From the NCBI GenBank assembly GCA_017432005.1, contig JAFRKA010000013.1:1-64000 (forward strand): a stretch of DNA of 64,000 nucleotides, in the 5' to 3' direction. The position numbers were made by a program, and so were the translations under genes. This document shows, in pieces, positions 17,014 through 24,872 of this stretch. Source of the stretch: Erysipelotrichaceae bacterium (GTDB lineage Bacteria; Bacillota_I; Bacilli_A; Erysipelotrichales; Erysipelotrichaceae). Positions within the stretch are counted from its first letter, which is position 1. Each line of letters opens with the position of its first letter. The notes below the pieces were generated by a model. That model did no database searches. It saw only the letters and a program-made list of their open reading frames with translations, and was not told where the DNA came from.

Positions 17014-18038
17014 TGAAACTGGAAGAATTTGATTTTGAACTGCCGGAAGAGCTCATCGCTCAGCATCCGACCGATAAAAGAGATGAATCGAGACTGATGG
17101 TCCTGCACAAGAACACCGGTGTGATCGAACACCGGCATTTTTACGACATCATCGATTATCTGAAACCGGGCGATGTCCTGGTCAGAAACAATTCCAAGGT
17201 CATTCCGGCCAGACTCTACGGTACCAAGAAAGATACCGGTGCCAAAGTCGAAGTGCTGATCCTGAAGATCGAAGGTGACGTATGTGAATGCCTCTGCGGC
17301 AACGCCAAAGCGATCAAAGTCGGGACTATCATCGAATTCTCCGATAAACTGTATGGCGAATGTCTGGAGAGAAAAGAAGAAGGCATCAGGATATTCAGGA
17401 TGCACTATGAAGGCATCTTCCTGGAAGTCCTCAACGAAGTCGGCATGATGCCTACTCCGCCTTATATCCATGAAAAGCTCAAGGACAAAGACCGTTATAA
17501 TAATGTGTATGCACAGATCGACGGTTCGGCTGCCTGCCCTACTGCCGGTCTTCACTTCACCAATGAACTGCTGGAGCAGATCAGAGCCAAAGGTATCGAG
17601 GTCCTGGATGTGACCCTGCACGTAGGCCTGGGTACTTTCAAACCGGTCAAGGAAGAAAATGTCGAGGATCATGTCATGCATTCGGAATTCTATACGATGT
17701 CTGCCTATACGGCCGAAAGACTCAACCTCGCCAAGAAGGAAGGAAGACGCATCATTGCGATCGGCACGACTTCGACCAGAACGCTGGAGACCATCATCTG
17801 CAAGTACGGAGAATTCAGGGAGTGCTCGGGCAATACCAGCATCTTCATCTATCCTCCTTACACCTTCCGCAGCATCGATGCCCAGATCACCAATTTCCAT
17901 CTGCCTAAATCGACACTGATTATGATGATCGCTGCCCTTTGCTCAAAGGAAATGATCCTGAATGCCTATCAGACAGCCATAGACAACGGCTACCGTTTCT
18001 TCTCCTTCGGAGATTCAATGTTCATCGACAATGAATAA
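17013..18038 (+). CDS. queA: S-adenosylmethionine:tRNA ribosyltransferase-isomerase
   Basis: QueA, 341 residues, moves the ribosyl group of SAM to preQ1-tRNA to make epoxyqueuosine. Family hallmarks: FDFELPEELIAQHPT at the N terminus, GDVLVRNNSKVIPARLYG near residue 55, AACPTAGLHFT near 170, and GTTSTRTLE near 250. It is the second gene of the queuosine operon and overlaps tgt and queH. Length is normal. Confidence 0.96.
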
Positions 18039-18627
18039 CTATCAGAAACACCTGGAACAGATCAGACAGCTGAAAGGCAGACCGGATCTGCTGATCCATA
18101 TCTGCTGCGGCGTCTGTTCCGTCTATCCCCTGAAATATCTCAGTCAGTACTTCCGGATCACGGTCTTCTTTTCCAATTCCAATATCTATCCCTATGAGGA
18201 ATTCGAAAGAAGACTCAATGCCCTGAAGCAATATCTCGATCACCTGAACGATCCTGAGATCGCCCTGATCGTCGATACCTACGACAACGATTCATACATG
18301 AAACAGCTTGAAGCGCTTAAGGATGAACCGGAAGGCGGAAGACGCTGCCGGATCTGTTACCGTCTGAGGATGGAAGAGGCCTTCAGATACGCCTTAAAAC
18401 ACGGCTATGAATACTGCACGACCGTCATGTCGATCTCCAACCGCAAGAATGCCGACTGGCTCAATGAGATCGGAGCTGAACTGGAGCAGAAATATCCGCC
18501 GGTGAAATATCTCTATGCGGATTTCAAGAAAGGTGACGGCATAACCATGAACGATAGGATGAACCATGATCTTGGTCTGTATCATCAGAACTACTGCGGA
18601 TGCATCTATTCATTAAAAGACTCTTAG
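18031..18627 (+). CDS. queH: Epoxyqueuosine reductase QueH
   Basis: 198 residues of the QueH (DUF208) family, which reduces epoxyqueuosine to queuosine with an iron-sulfur cluster and replaces the unrelated QueG. Conserved cysteines are visible: HICCGVCS near the N terminus, RRCRICYRLR in the middle, and QNYCGCIYS at the end. It overlaps queA by 8 bases, completing a tgt-queA-queH set for the last three steps. PreQ1 synthesis genes are not here, so preQ1 may be made elsewhere or imported. Confidence 0.93.
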   Translation: MNNYQKHLEQIRQLKGRPDLLIHICCGVCSVYPLKYLSQYFRITVFFSNSNIYPYEEFERRLNALKQYLDHLNDPEIALIVDTYDNDSYMKQLEALKDEPEGGRRCRICYRLRMEEAFRYALKHGYEYCTTVMSISNRKNADWLNEIGAELEQKYPPVKYLYADFKKGDGITMNDRMNHDLGLYHQNYCGCIYSLKDS

Positions 18628-18638
18628 AGTCTTTTTTT
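18614..18638 (+). terminator. Terminator of the queuosine operon
   Basis: AAAGACTC, TTA, GAGTCTTT and further T residues. The T tract runs straight into the extended -10 of the next gene. Confidence 0.88.
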
Positions 18639-18640
18639 GA

Positions 18641-18646
18641 TAAAAT
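18641..18646 (+). promoter_or_regulatory. Extended -10 box (leaderless start of EIIC gene)
   Basis: TGA then TAAAAT, ending 7 bases before ATG 18654, immediately after the queH terminator. Confidence 0.55.
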
Positions 18647-18653
18647 GAATTCA

Positions 18654-19748
18654 ATGAAACAGTTCGCAGAAAAAATTATCAAAAACATCAGAAAAGCTCT
18701 GGACCTTGTGATCGAATGTATCATCCCGACCATGCCGATAATGATCGGCGTCGGAATGCTGAAAGTGGTACTGATCATCGTCGGACCTCAGGTACTGAAT
18801 ATCCTTTCCGAAACATCGGATACCTATACCGTACTGTCTTTTGTGGCTGATGCCGGTTACTATTTCATGCCGATCTATGTAGCCGTCTCTTCAGCTGATG
18901 CCTTTAAGACCAACCGCTATATCGCGGCCCTGACCGGCGCCATGCTGCTGTCACCGGTCTTTGTCGAGCTGGTGGCTTCAGGAAGACAGCTGTCCGTCTT
19001 CGGACTGCCGATCGCCTCGACCAGTTACGGCAATCAGGTCATCTCATCGATCATCGCTGTCTGGATCCTTTCATATATCTATAACGGCCTGGAGAAACTT
19101 CTTCCGGAATCGATGCGTCCGATCTGTGTTCCGCTTTTCAGTATCGTCATCATGGTACCGATCGCATTCTGTCTGATCGGACCGGTCGGCGTCTTTCTGG
19201 GCAACAGACTCGTCGATCTTATCATGTATCTGAAGAATCTCGGTCCTATCGGCAATGCCATCATGTGTGCCATCATTCCGTTCATTACGATCGCCGGACT
19301 TGGCGGAGCCAATCTCGGTGCCATGCTGCTGCTGGCTTCGACCGGTGTCGACCCGATCCTGTTCTACGCTAATGTCCTGTACAACAATATCCTCGGAGCA
19401 GTCACACTTGCGCTGTATCTTAAAGACAGACAGCCTGAAACGCTGGCTTCCGCCATCACGGCAGCGATTGGCGGGACAAGTGAACCGGCGCTCTTCGGTA
19501 TCGTCATGAAAGACCCCAAGGCCCTGATGTCTCTATGTGTCGGCGGTTTTGCCGGTGGTCTTTATGCCGGTCTCTTCGGGGTCAAATCATATGCCATGGC
19601 CTCTTTCGGGACCTTCGGCATCATCACGACGATCGGACCGGATTCATCGATCGTCCACGCAGCCATCGCCATGGTGATCGGCTGCCTCGTCGGTTTTGTG
19701 ATCTGCTTCATCACACACGGAAATCATGGACAAAAAACAGCTGCGTAA
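18654..19748 (+). CDS. Stand-alone PTS EIIC domain (beta-glucoside type)
   Basis: 364 residues of membrane permease resembling EIIC of the glucose/beta-glucoside PTS superfamily. Typical stretches are PIMIGVGMLK, GAMLLSPVFVEL and GGTSEPALFGIV near residue 275, the conserved GxxEP region of the sugar-binding site. There is no EIIB or EIIA domain, and neither lies beside it. Starts at 18600 or 18645 are possible but would overlap the terminator or -10 box. The 3' end overlaps the formyl-THF cyclo-ligase gene by 23 bases. Substrate unknown. Confidence 0.8.
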   Translation: MKQFAEKIIKNIRKALDLVIECIIPTMPIMIGVGMLKVVLIIVGPQVLNILSETSDTYTVLSFVADAGYYFMPIYVAVSSADAFKTNRYIAALTGAMLLSPVFVELVASGRQLSVFGLPIASTSYGNQVISSIIAVWILSYIYNGLEKLLPESMRPICVPLFSIVIMVPIAFCLIGPVGVFLGNRLVDLIMYLKNLGPIGNAIMCAIIPFITIAGLGGANLGAMLLLASTGVDPILFYANVLYNNILGAVTLALYLKDRQPETLASAITAAIGGTSEPALFGIVMKDPKALMSLCVGGFAGGLYAGLFGVKSYAMASFGTFGIITTIGPDSSIVHAAIAMVIGCLVGFVICFITHGNHGQKTAA

Positions 19749-20250
19749 GATCTGTCTTGAAAAAAGAAAAGAACTTGGTGCTGCAAAGCGTCAGGAATAC
19801 TCTCATCTCATCTGTGAAAAACTGCTTCCCTATCTGAAAGAGAGAACGGTCATGTCTTACTCACCGATCAGGGATGAAGTCGATGTCAGTGAGATCAATT
19901 CTCTTTTTGATGTGTATCTTCCTTTAACGCTTCCTGAATCTCATATGGAAGCCGTGAAAGCAACAGATGAAAGATATGTGATCAATAGGCTGGGAATAAA
20001 AGAACCTGATCCGCAATACGGGATCAGGATCGATAAAAATGAACTTGATGTCATCATCGTACCTCTGGTCGGCTTTGATGATAAACGTAACCGCCTGGGA
20101 CACGGCGGCGGATACTACGACCGCTTCCTCAAAGACTGCAAAGCTCTGAAGATCGGTGTAGCCTTTGCTGCTCAGAAACTTGATCAGGTCCCTGCTGATG
20201 AAAATGATGTAGCTCTTGATATGATAATCACAGAAAAGGAAGTTCTCTGA
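19726..20250 (+). CDS. 5-formyltetrahydrofolate cyclo-ligase
   Basis: 174 residues of 5-FTHF cyclo-ligase (MTHFS/YgfA), which uses ATP to turn 5-formyl-THF into 5,10-methenyl-THF. The basic N-terminal KKQLRKICLEKRKEL, the MSYSPIRDEVD stretch, and the ATP-binding motif RLGHGGGYYDRFL near residue 125 are all present. Length is slightly short but within range. It is translationally coupled to the EIIC gene and followed by a strong terminator. Confidence 0.93.
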   Translation: MDKKQLRKICLEKRKELGAAKRQEYSHLICEKLLPYLKERTVMSYSPIRDEVDVSEINSLFDVYLPLTLPESHMEAVKATDERYVINRLGIKEPDPQYGIRIDKNELDVIIVPLVGFDDKRNRLGHGGGYYDRFLKDCKALKIGVAFAAQKLDQVPADENDVALDMIITEKEVL

Positions 20251-20262
20251 ACTTCCTTTTTA
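20234..20262. terminator. Bidirectional terminator
   Basis: AAAAGGAAGTTC, TCT, GAACTTCCTTTTT, placed between convergent genes. Confidence 0.93.
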
Positions 20263-21135
20263 ACGCTTATTGATCTTTTCCCAGACTTTGTCAGTCAGTT
20301 TTTCATTGAGGGGCTGTTCAAGATATTTTGGCTCTTCCAGGAAAAGCTGAAGCATCTTCATCGACTTGGAGAAATAATAACCGTCAGCGATCCTTTCATC
20401 AACAGTAAAACCAAGCTTGATGCCATCCTTGAAGACGACCTTCTCATTCTCATAGAAAGGCATCTTTCCATATTCACCGAGGACCACAAATATGGAAGTA
20501 GTACCCCAGTTGGTCAGATGGTGATAACCTTCCGGTAAGCCGATCGAACCAAGATTGGCCAGAACGGCTGATGAGTGATACGGATCGGTCTCGATCATGG
20601 ATTTCGGAATAAGGCTCTTCTTTTCCAGCCAGCAGACAAATCTGACGAGTGGTCTGGAGATGAATTTCGGGATCGAATTGAGCTTATCCATGACACTGGA
20701 TGATTCATCTTTATAGCCCTTGCTCTTGAGTTTGAGAAGCTGTCTTTTCAGTTCGTTATGAACATCATCGATATTCCATTCCGGTTTGGAATGAATGAAG
20801 CACAATACTTCACCGCCATCATCCGCAAACTCCTGCTTGACGGTGAAAGCAGCGCTTACTTCGTTGCGCTTGTACATCTTGCGGTCATGGATAAAGATGG
20901 AGAGCTTGCTGCGCAGAGTAATGGTTTTAAGAACAGCCGTTACAACGCACTGGAATACATTGTATTTATAGTCGATCCCTTTCTTGTTTTTCTTCTTGAG
21001 GTATTTCTCAAGATTAGTCAGATCGATCTGAAAAGTAAAATAGGTCTGATTGTCACAGCGGTCTGGATACATGAAAGGCATGATGAAATGCATCGCATCA
21101 CAGTCTTTCAGATATTTCGCATCGAATCTGTCCAT
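20260..21135 (-). CDS. E2/CAT-superfamily acyltransferase-like protein without the catalytic His
   Basis: 291 residues matching the catalytic domain of 2-oxoacid dehydrogenase E2 / chloramphenicol acetyltransferase. There is no lipoyl or peripheral-subunit-binding domain. The C-terminal motif that should read DHRVxDG is DERIADGYYF, so the histidine is replaced by glutamate. Other fold elements are kept (PYHSSAVLANLGSIGL; TSIFVVLGEYGK). This argues against ordinary acyl transfer. AAGGAGG 9 bases before ATG 21135 is strong. It is monocistronic. Confidence 0.72.
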   Translation of the reverse strand: MDRFDAKYLKDCDAMHFIMPFMYPDRCDNQTYFTFQIDLTNLEKYLKKKNKKGIDYKYNVFQCVVTAVLKTITLRSKLSIFIHDRKMYKRNEVSAAFTVKQEFADDGGEVLCFIHSKPEWNIDDVHNELKRQLLKLKSKGYKDESSSVMDKLNSIPKFISRPLVRFVCWLEKKSLIPKSMIETDPYHSSAVLANLGSIGLPEGYHHLTNWGTTSIFVVLGEYGKMPFYENEKVVFKDGIKLGFTVDERIADGYYFSKSMKMLQLFLEEPKYLEQPLNEKLTDKVWEKINKR

Positions 21136-21165
21136 AGTCTGAACCTCCTTTATGCCAATGTTTAC

Positions 21166-21193
21166 ATTTTACAATAATCTTTCTTTTTTTCAA
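21166..21193 (-). promoter_or_regulatory. Promoter of E2-like gene
   Basis: TTGAAA (21188-21193), a 16-base spacer and TAAAAT (21166-21171) on the minus strand, with a leader of about 30 bases carrying AAGGAGG. Confidence 0.7.
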
Positions 21194-21218
21194 TGATAAA
21201 GCCAAACGAAAGCCGGAT

Positions 21219-22364
21219 TCACTCCGGCTTGTTTTTGGTATTGGAGAAGAAACGTTCCTTTATCACTCCCGCTCCTTCATTGATGCTCTTGTGGATATCA
21301 CTGCCGATCTTGTCAGAGAAAGCACTGATCATCTTTCCGGCGATCTCCTTGGCTTCACCATCCATCTCCGAAAGTCTTCTCAGAGCTTTGATGAAAAGCG
21401 GAGCTCCACCACTGATGAACTGGCTGAACGATTTTATCTCGACTTCATCCATAGCTTTAAACAGTTCGTTCACGAAGACCTTGCGCTGATACGGCGTCGT
21501 CTCCTTCAGAAACTGTCTGATCGCCTTGTGGCTGAGGTTGGTAACATAGGCGTCACGATCCGATTCGACGAGATGATTCCTTTCAACTTCCCAGTTGCCC
21601 ATGTAGTGAGCGGCAAAGACATTGGAAACACTGATCTTGCAGATCTTTCTGATCGTCGCGATCTCATAGATCGTTCCGATACAGTCTTTCTCCGGTACGA
21701 TCAGTTTGTATTTGTGTTTGATCTTTTCGTACTGATCAGGCGTATAAGTCCCCGGACGCAGACCCGGACCGTCATCGGAATAGATCTCAATGATCCTGTG
21801 ACGGATATACCATTTGCAGTTCATTGAAGCATATAGTGCCAGATAGCCGCCCTTGGAATGACCGATGATCCGATATTTTCCAAGTAAGGTACAGTATTTG
21901 TCGATGTAATCGACAGCATCATTCTGCGAAGCGATGCCGGTATACGAAAGCATCATGTCCTCTTTCCAGCCGGTCAGTGTACTGTCGGTACCGCGGAAAG
22001 CCACGACACTGGTGGAATCATTCAGATCGACGATCATGGCTGCAAACTGCTCGATGATCTCGTTCTCATCATGTCTGATGTGCACATAATTACGTACGGT
22101 ACATGACGCAAAGCGGGAAGATGCGGCCATCAGTTTCAGGACATATGACCTGGTACGGGTAAAATCCTTGCTGTTTTCCAGCTCAGGATACTTTTCAAAA
22201 TAAAGCTCAGCCAGCTTTTTGATGCTCATGCGGCTGTCGCTGTTTAAGATGCCGTCAAAATTGAGATAGACGATCTGCGCGATGCACAGATTATCGACTT
22301 CATTGAACGGGTCGGCTTTAAAGGAAAGATCGCCGCGCCATTTCAGATAATCATTCATATTCAT
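21219..22364 (-). CDS. Mbeg1-like (DUF2974) alpha/beta-hydrolase
   Basis: 381 residues of the Mbeg1-like/DUF2974 family of lipase-type hydrolases. The N terminus NDYLKWRGDLSF is typical of the family. VVAFRGTDSTLTGWKED and the nucleophile elbow GHSKGGYLAL follow (serine in GHS near residue 175), with DGPGL further on. A helical C-terminal third has no known role. Two in-frame ATGs (22364, 22358) are possible. TAGAAT lies 10 bases before the first, so the leader is very short at best. Confidence 0.8.
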   Translation of the reverse strand: MNMNDYLKWRGDLSFKADPFNEVDNLCIAQIVYLNFDGILNSDSRMSIKKLAELYFEKYPELENSKDFTRTRSYVLKLMAASSRFASCTVRNYVHIRHDENEIIEQFAAMIVDLNDSTSVVAFRGTDSTLTGWKEDMMLSYTGIASQNDAVDYIDKYCTLLGKYRIIGHSKGGYLALYASMNCKWYIRHRIIEIYSDDGPGLRPGTYTPDQYEKIKHKYKLIVPEKDCIGTIYEIATIRKICKISVSNVFAAHYMGNWEVERNHLVESDRDAYVTNLSHKAIRQFLKETTPYQRKVFVNELFKAMDEVEIKSFSQFISGGAPLFIKALRRLSEMDGEAKEIAGKMISAFSDKIGSDIHKSINEGAGVIKERFFSNTKNKPE

Positions 22365-22388
22365 AACAGTAATAATTCTAGCACACTC

Positions 22389-22417
22389 TTGCATAATCAG
22401 ACAGAAGGTCATATAAT
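22389..22417 (+). promoter_or_regulatory. Promoter of the metal-efflux operon
   Basis: TTGCAT (22389-22394), a 17-base spacer and TATAAT (22412-22417), followed at once by the operator palindrome. Confidence 0.8.
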
Positions 22418-22441
22418 ACATATGAACAGATGTTCATATGT
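22418..22441. promoter_or_regulatory. ArsR/SmtB-family operator (perfect palindrome)
   Basis: A perfect 11-2-11 palindrome: ACATATGAACA, GA, TGTTCATATGT. The TGAACA-N2-TGTTCA core is the classic SmtB/CzrA type. It covers the expected transcription start, so binding by the ArsR protein encoded at 24545 would block initiation until metal is bound. Confidence 0.88.
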
Positions 22442-22458
22442 TCAATAAGGAGATCAAT

Positions 22459-22677
22459 ATGAAGAAAACATACGGAATCGAAGTTGACTGCGCCAACTGC
22501 GCCAACAAAATGGAAGAAGCTGCCAACAAGACAGAAGGAGTCAAGAAAGCTGTCGTCAATTTCATGACGCTCAAGATGATCGTCGAATTTGCCGAAGGTG
22601 CAGATGAGAAAAAAGTCATGAAGGAAGTACTGAAAAACTGCCGTAAAGTTGAAGATGACTGCGAAATATTCCTATGA
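22459..22677 (+). CDS. Heavy-metal-associated (HMA) domain protein
   Basis: A 72-residue ferredoxin-like HMA domain with the metal-binding DCANCANKMEE (CxxC) loop at residues 10-20. The sequence style is that of the N-terminal domain of Zn/Cd P1B-ATPases, here on a separate chain. The ATPase downstream lacks its own HMA domain, so the two probably work together as metal donor and pump. AAGGAGA before ATG 22459 sets the start; an ATG at 22438 lies inside the operator and is unlikely. Confidence 0.9.
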   Translation: MKKTYGIEVDCANCANKMEEAANKTEGVKKAVVNFMTLKMIVEFAEGADEKKVMKEVLKNCRKVEDDCEIFL

Positions 22678-24545
22678 GCAGAAAACAGAAGAAAAATCTG
22701 ATCCGGATCATCATAGCTGCTGTCCTGCTGATAGCGCTGCACTTTGTTTTGATCGAGAATGAATACCTGAAAGCCCTGCTTTATCTCATACCCTACCTGA
22801 TAGTAGGATATGATATCCTGCGCAAGGCTCTTCTGAGCATTAAGAACCGGGAACACTTCGATGAGAACTTCCTGATGGCAATAGCCACGATCGGTGCGAT
22901 CACCTTGGGCGAATATCAGGAAGGTGTGGAAGTCATGCTGTTTTATCAGATCGGTGAATGGTTCCAGTCCTATGCGGTCGGAAGATCGAGGAAGAACATC
23001 GCCCAGCTGATGGATATCAGACCGGATTATGCCAATATCGAAAAAGACGGCGAACTTGAACAGGTCGATCCTGATGAAGTCGAAGTCGGTGATATCATCG
23101 TCGTCAAAGTCGGTGAAAAGATCCCAATCGACGGTGTCGTCGTTGAAGGAGAAACTTCGCTCAACACGAGTGCACTGACCGGTGAATCAAGACCCCGCGA
23201 TGTCGCTATGGGAGATGAGGTCATCAGCGGCTGTATCAATATGACTTCGCTGATCAAAATAAAAACAACGAAACCTTTCGGTGAATCGACTGTTTCCAAG
23301 GTCCTGGACCTGATCGAGAATGCCACCAGCAATAAATCACGTTCGGAAGATTTCATTACGAAATTTGCCCGTTATTATACACCGGCGGTCTGTTACAGTG
23401 CTCTGGCACTGGCGATCGTTCCGCCACTGTTTATCAGGTTTGTCCTTAACGGTGAACTGGATTTCTCGACTTGGGTGTTCAGAGCTCTGACGTTCCTCGT
23501 CATCTCATGTCCGTGCGCCCTGGTCATCTCGATCCCGCTGTCATTCTTTGCGGGTATCGGCGGTGCCAGCAAGGCTGGCGTGCTGATCAAGGGATCCAAC
23601 TATCTGGAAGCCCTATCCAAGACAAGATATGTCGCCTTCGACAAGACCGGTACGGTCACGCTCGGCATCTTTGAAGTCACGACCGTTCACAATAATGAAT
23701 TCTCAAAAGAAGAACTGCTGGAATATGCCGCCCATGCGGAAGCCTATTCCAATCACCCGATCGCCAGATCGATAGTCCGTGAATATGGAAAAGAACTGGA
23801 TAAGGAAAAGATCGAATCGGTAAAAGAAGTAGCCGGCAAAGGCGTCGAATCGCTGATCGGCAACAGAAAAGTCCTGGTCGGCAACGACAAGCTCATGACA
23901 GATAACGGTATCAGGATCATCGAATGTCCGGATGAAGGTACGATCGTCCATGTTGCCGTGGACGGCGAGTATAAAGGTCATATCCATATCGGTGACAAGA
24001 TAAAACCGACGGCTGAAAAAGCCATTCAGGAACTGAAGAAAGCCGGTGTCAGAAAGACGATCATGCTGACAGGAGATGATGACAAGACGGCTGAAAGTGT
24101 GGCAAATAAGCTCGGTATCGATGAAGTCTATGCCGAACTGCTGCCGCAGGATAAAGTCACAGAGCTGGAAAAACAGCTGAAACAGAAAGACAGCAGTGAA
24201 ACACTGGCCTTCGTCGGAGACGGCATCAACGATGCTCCGGTCCTTTCCCTGGCTGATGTCGGTATCGCCATGGGATCGCTCGGTTCCGATGCTGCCATCG
24301 AAGCGGCTGATATCGTCCTGATGGATGATGATCCGCTCAAGATCGCCAAAGCGATAAAGATCGCCAACAAGTGTATGCGCATCGTCTATGAGAACATCAT
24401 CTTTGCGATCACCGTCAAGATCATCACCCTGATCCTTAGTGCCTTCGGCATTGCCGAAATGTGGCTGGCGATCTTCGCTGATGTCGGTGTCATGATCATC
24501 GCCGTCATAAATGCCATCAGGGCATTGGGAGTAAATGATATCTGA
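22674..24545 (+). CDS. P1B-type heavy-metal-exporting ATPase (Zn/Cd/Pb type)
   Basis: A 623-residue heavy-metal pump in the cytoplasmic membrane. Landmarks are the TGE(S) actuator loop, the CPC metal channel motif at C279-P280-C281, phosphorylation at D323 in DKTGT, and the hinge GDGINDAP. The last membrane segment holds ADVGVMIIAVINAIR, with the aspartate typical of the P1B-2 (ZntA/CadA) group. There is no N-terminal metal-binding domain, since that is the separate HMA gene just before it (4-base overlap). Export of zinc or cadmium is the best guess. Confidence 0.93.
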   Translation: MSRKQKKNLIRIIIAAVLLIALHFVLIENEYLKALLYLIPYLIVGYDILRKALLSIKNREHFDENFLMAIATIGAITLGEYQEGVEVMLFYQIGEWFQSYAVGRSRKNIAQLMDIRPDYANIEKDGELEQVDPDEVEVGDIIVVKVGEKIPIDGVVVEGETSLNTSALTGESRPRDVAMGDEVISGCINMTSLIKIKTTKPFGESTVSKVLDLIENATSNKSRSEDFITKFARYYTPAVCYSALALAIVPPLFIRFVLNGELDFSTWVFRALTFLVISCPCALVISIPLSFFAGIGGASKAGVLIKGSNYLEALSKTRYVAFDKTGTVTLGIFEVTTVHNNEFSKEELLEYAAHAEAYSNHPIARSIVREYGKELDKEKIESVKEVAGKGVESLIGNRKVLVGNDKLMTDNGIRIIECPDEGTIVHVAVDGEYKGHIHIGDKIKPTAEKAIQELKKAGVRKTIMLTGDDDKTAESVANKLGIDEVYAELLPQDKVTELEKQLKQKDSSETLAFVGDGINDAPVLSLADVGIAMGSLGSDAAIEAADIVLMDDDPLKIAKAIKIANKCMRIVYENIIFAITVKIITLILSAFGIAEMWLAIFADVGVMIIAVINAIRALGVNDI

Positions 24546-24838
24546 TGAAAAAGAAATTCAGTGAAAACACTCTCTATGATGTCGCCGAACTGTTCAAGAA
24601 CTTCTCTGATTCGACCAGGATCAGGATCCTCTATTCCCTGTTTGAGAAAGAAAGAAGCGTCACGGAGATCGCTGAACTGCTGAATATGAATCAGTCAGCC
24701 ATCTCACATCAGCTGCGCTTTCTGAAAAACAGTAAGCTGGTCAGTAACCGCAGAGAAGGCAAGACGATCTACTATTCTCTGGCTGATGATCATGTCTACA
24801 ATATCATCTCCCAGGGCATCGAACATGTAGAAGAATAA
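24545..24838 (+). CDS. ArsR/SmtB-family metal-sensing repressor
   Basis: A 97-residue winged-helix repressor. The recognition helix region is MNQSAISHQLRFLKNSKLV. The last helix carries an alpha-5 metal site like that of CzrA: D, H and H in DDHVYNIISQGIEH, with glutamate at the fourth position. No CxC motif is present in helix alpha-3. This points to zinc (or cobalt/nickel) sensing rather than cadmium/lead. It overlaps the ATPase stop and should control the whole operon through the palindrome at 22418-22441. Confidence 0.92.
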   Translation: MKKKFSENTLYDVAELFKNFSDSTRIRILYSLFEKERSVTEIAELLNMNQSAISHQLRFLKNSKLVSNRREGKTIYYSLADDHVYNIISQGIEHVEE

Positions 24839-24841
24839 CAA

Positions 24842-24872
24842 AAACAAGTGTGTTTGATCACACTTGTTTTAT
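24842..24872. terminator. Bidirectional terminator
   Basis: ACAAGTGTG, TTTGAT, CACACTTGT with flanking A and T runs; it lies between the metal operon and the TIR operon. Confidence 0.88.
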
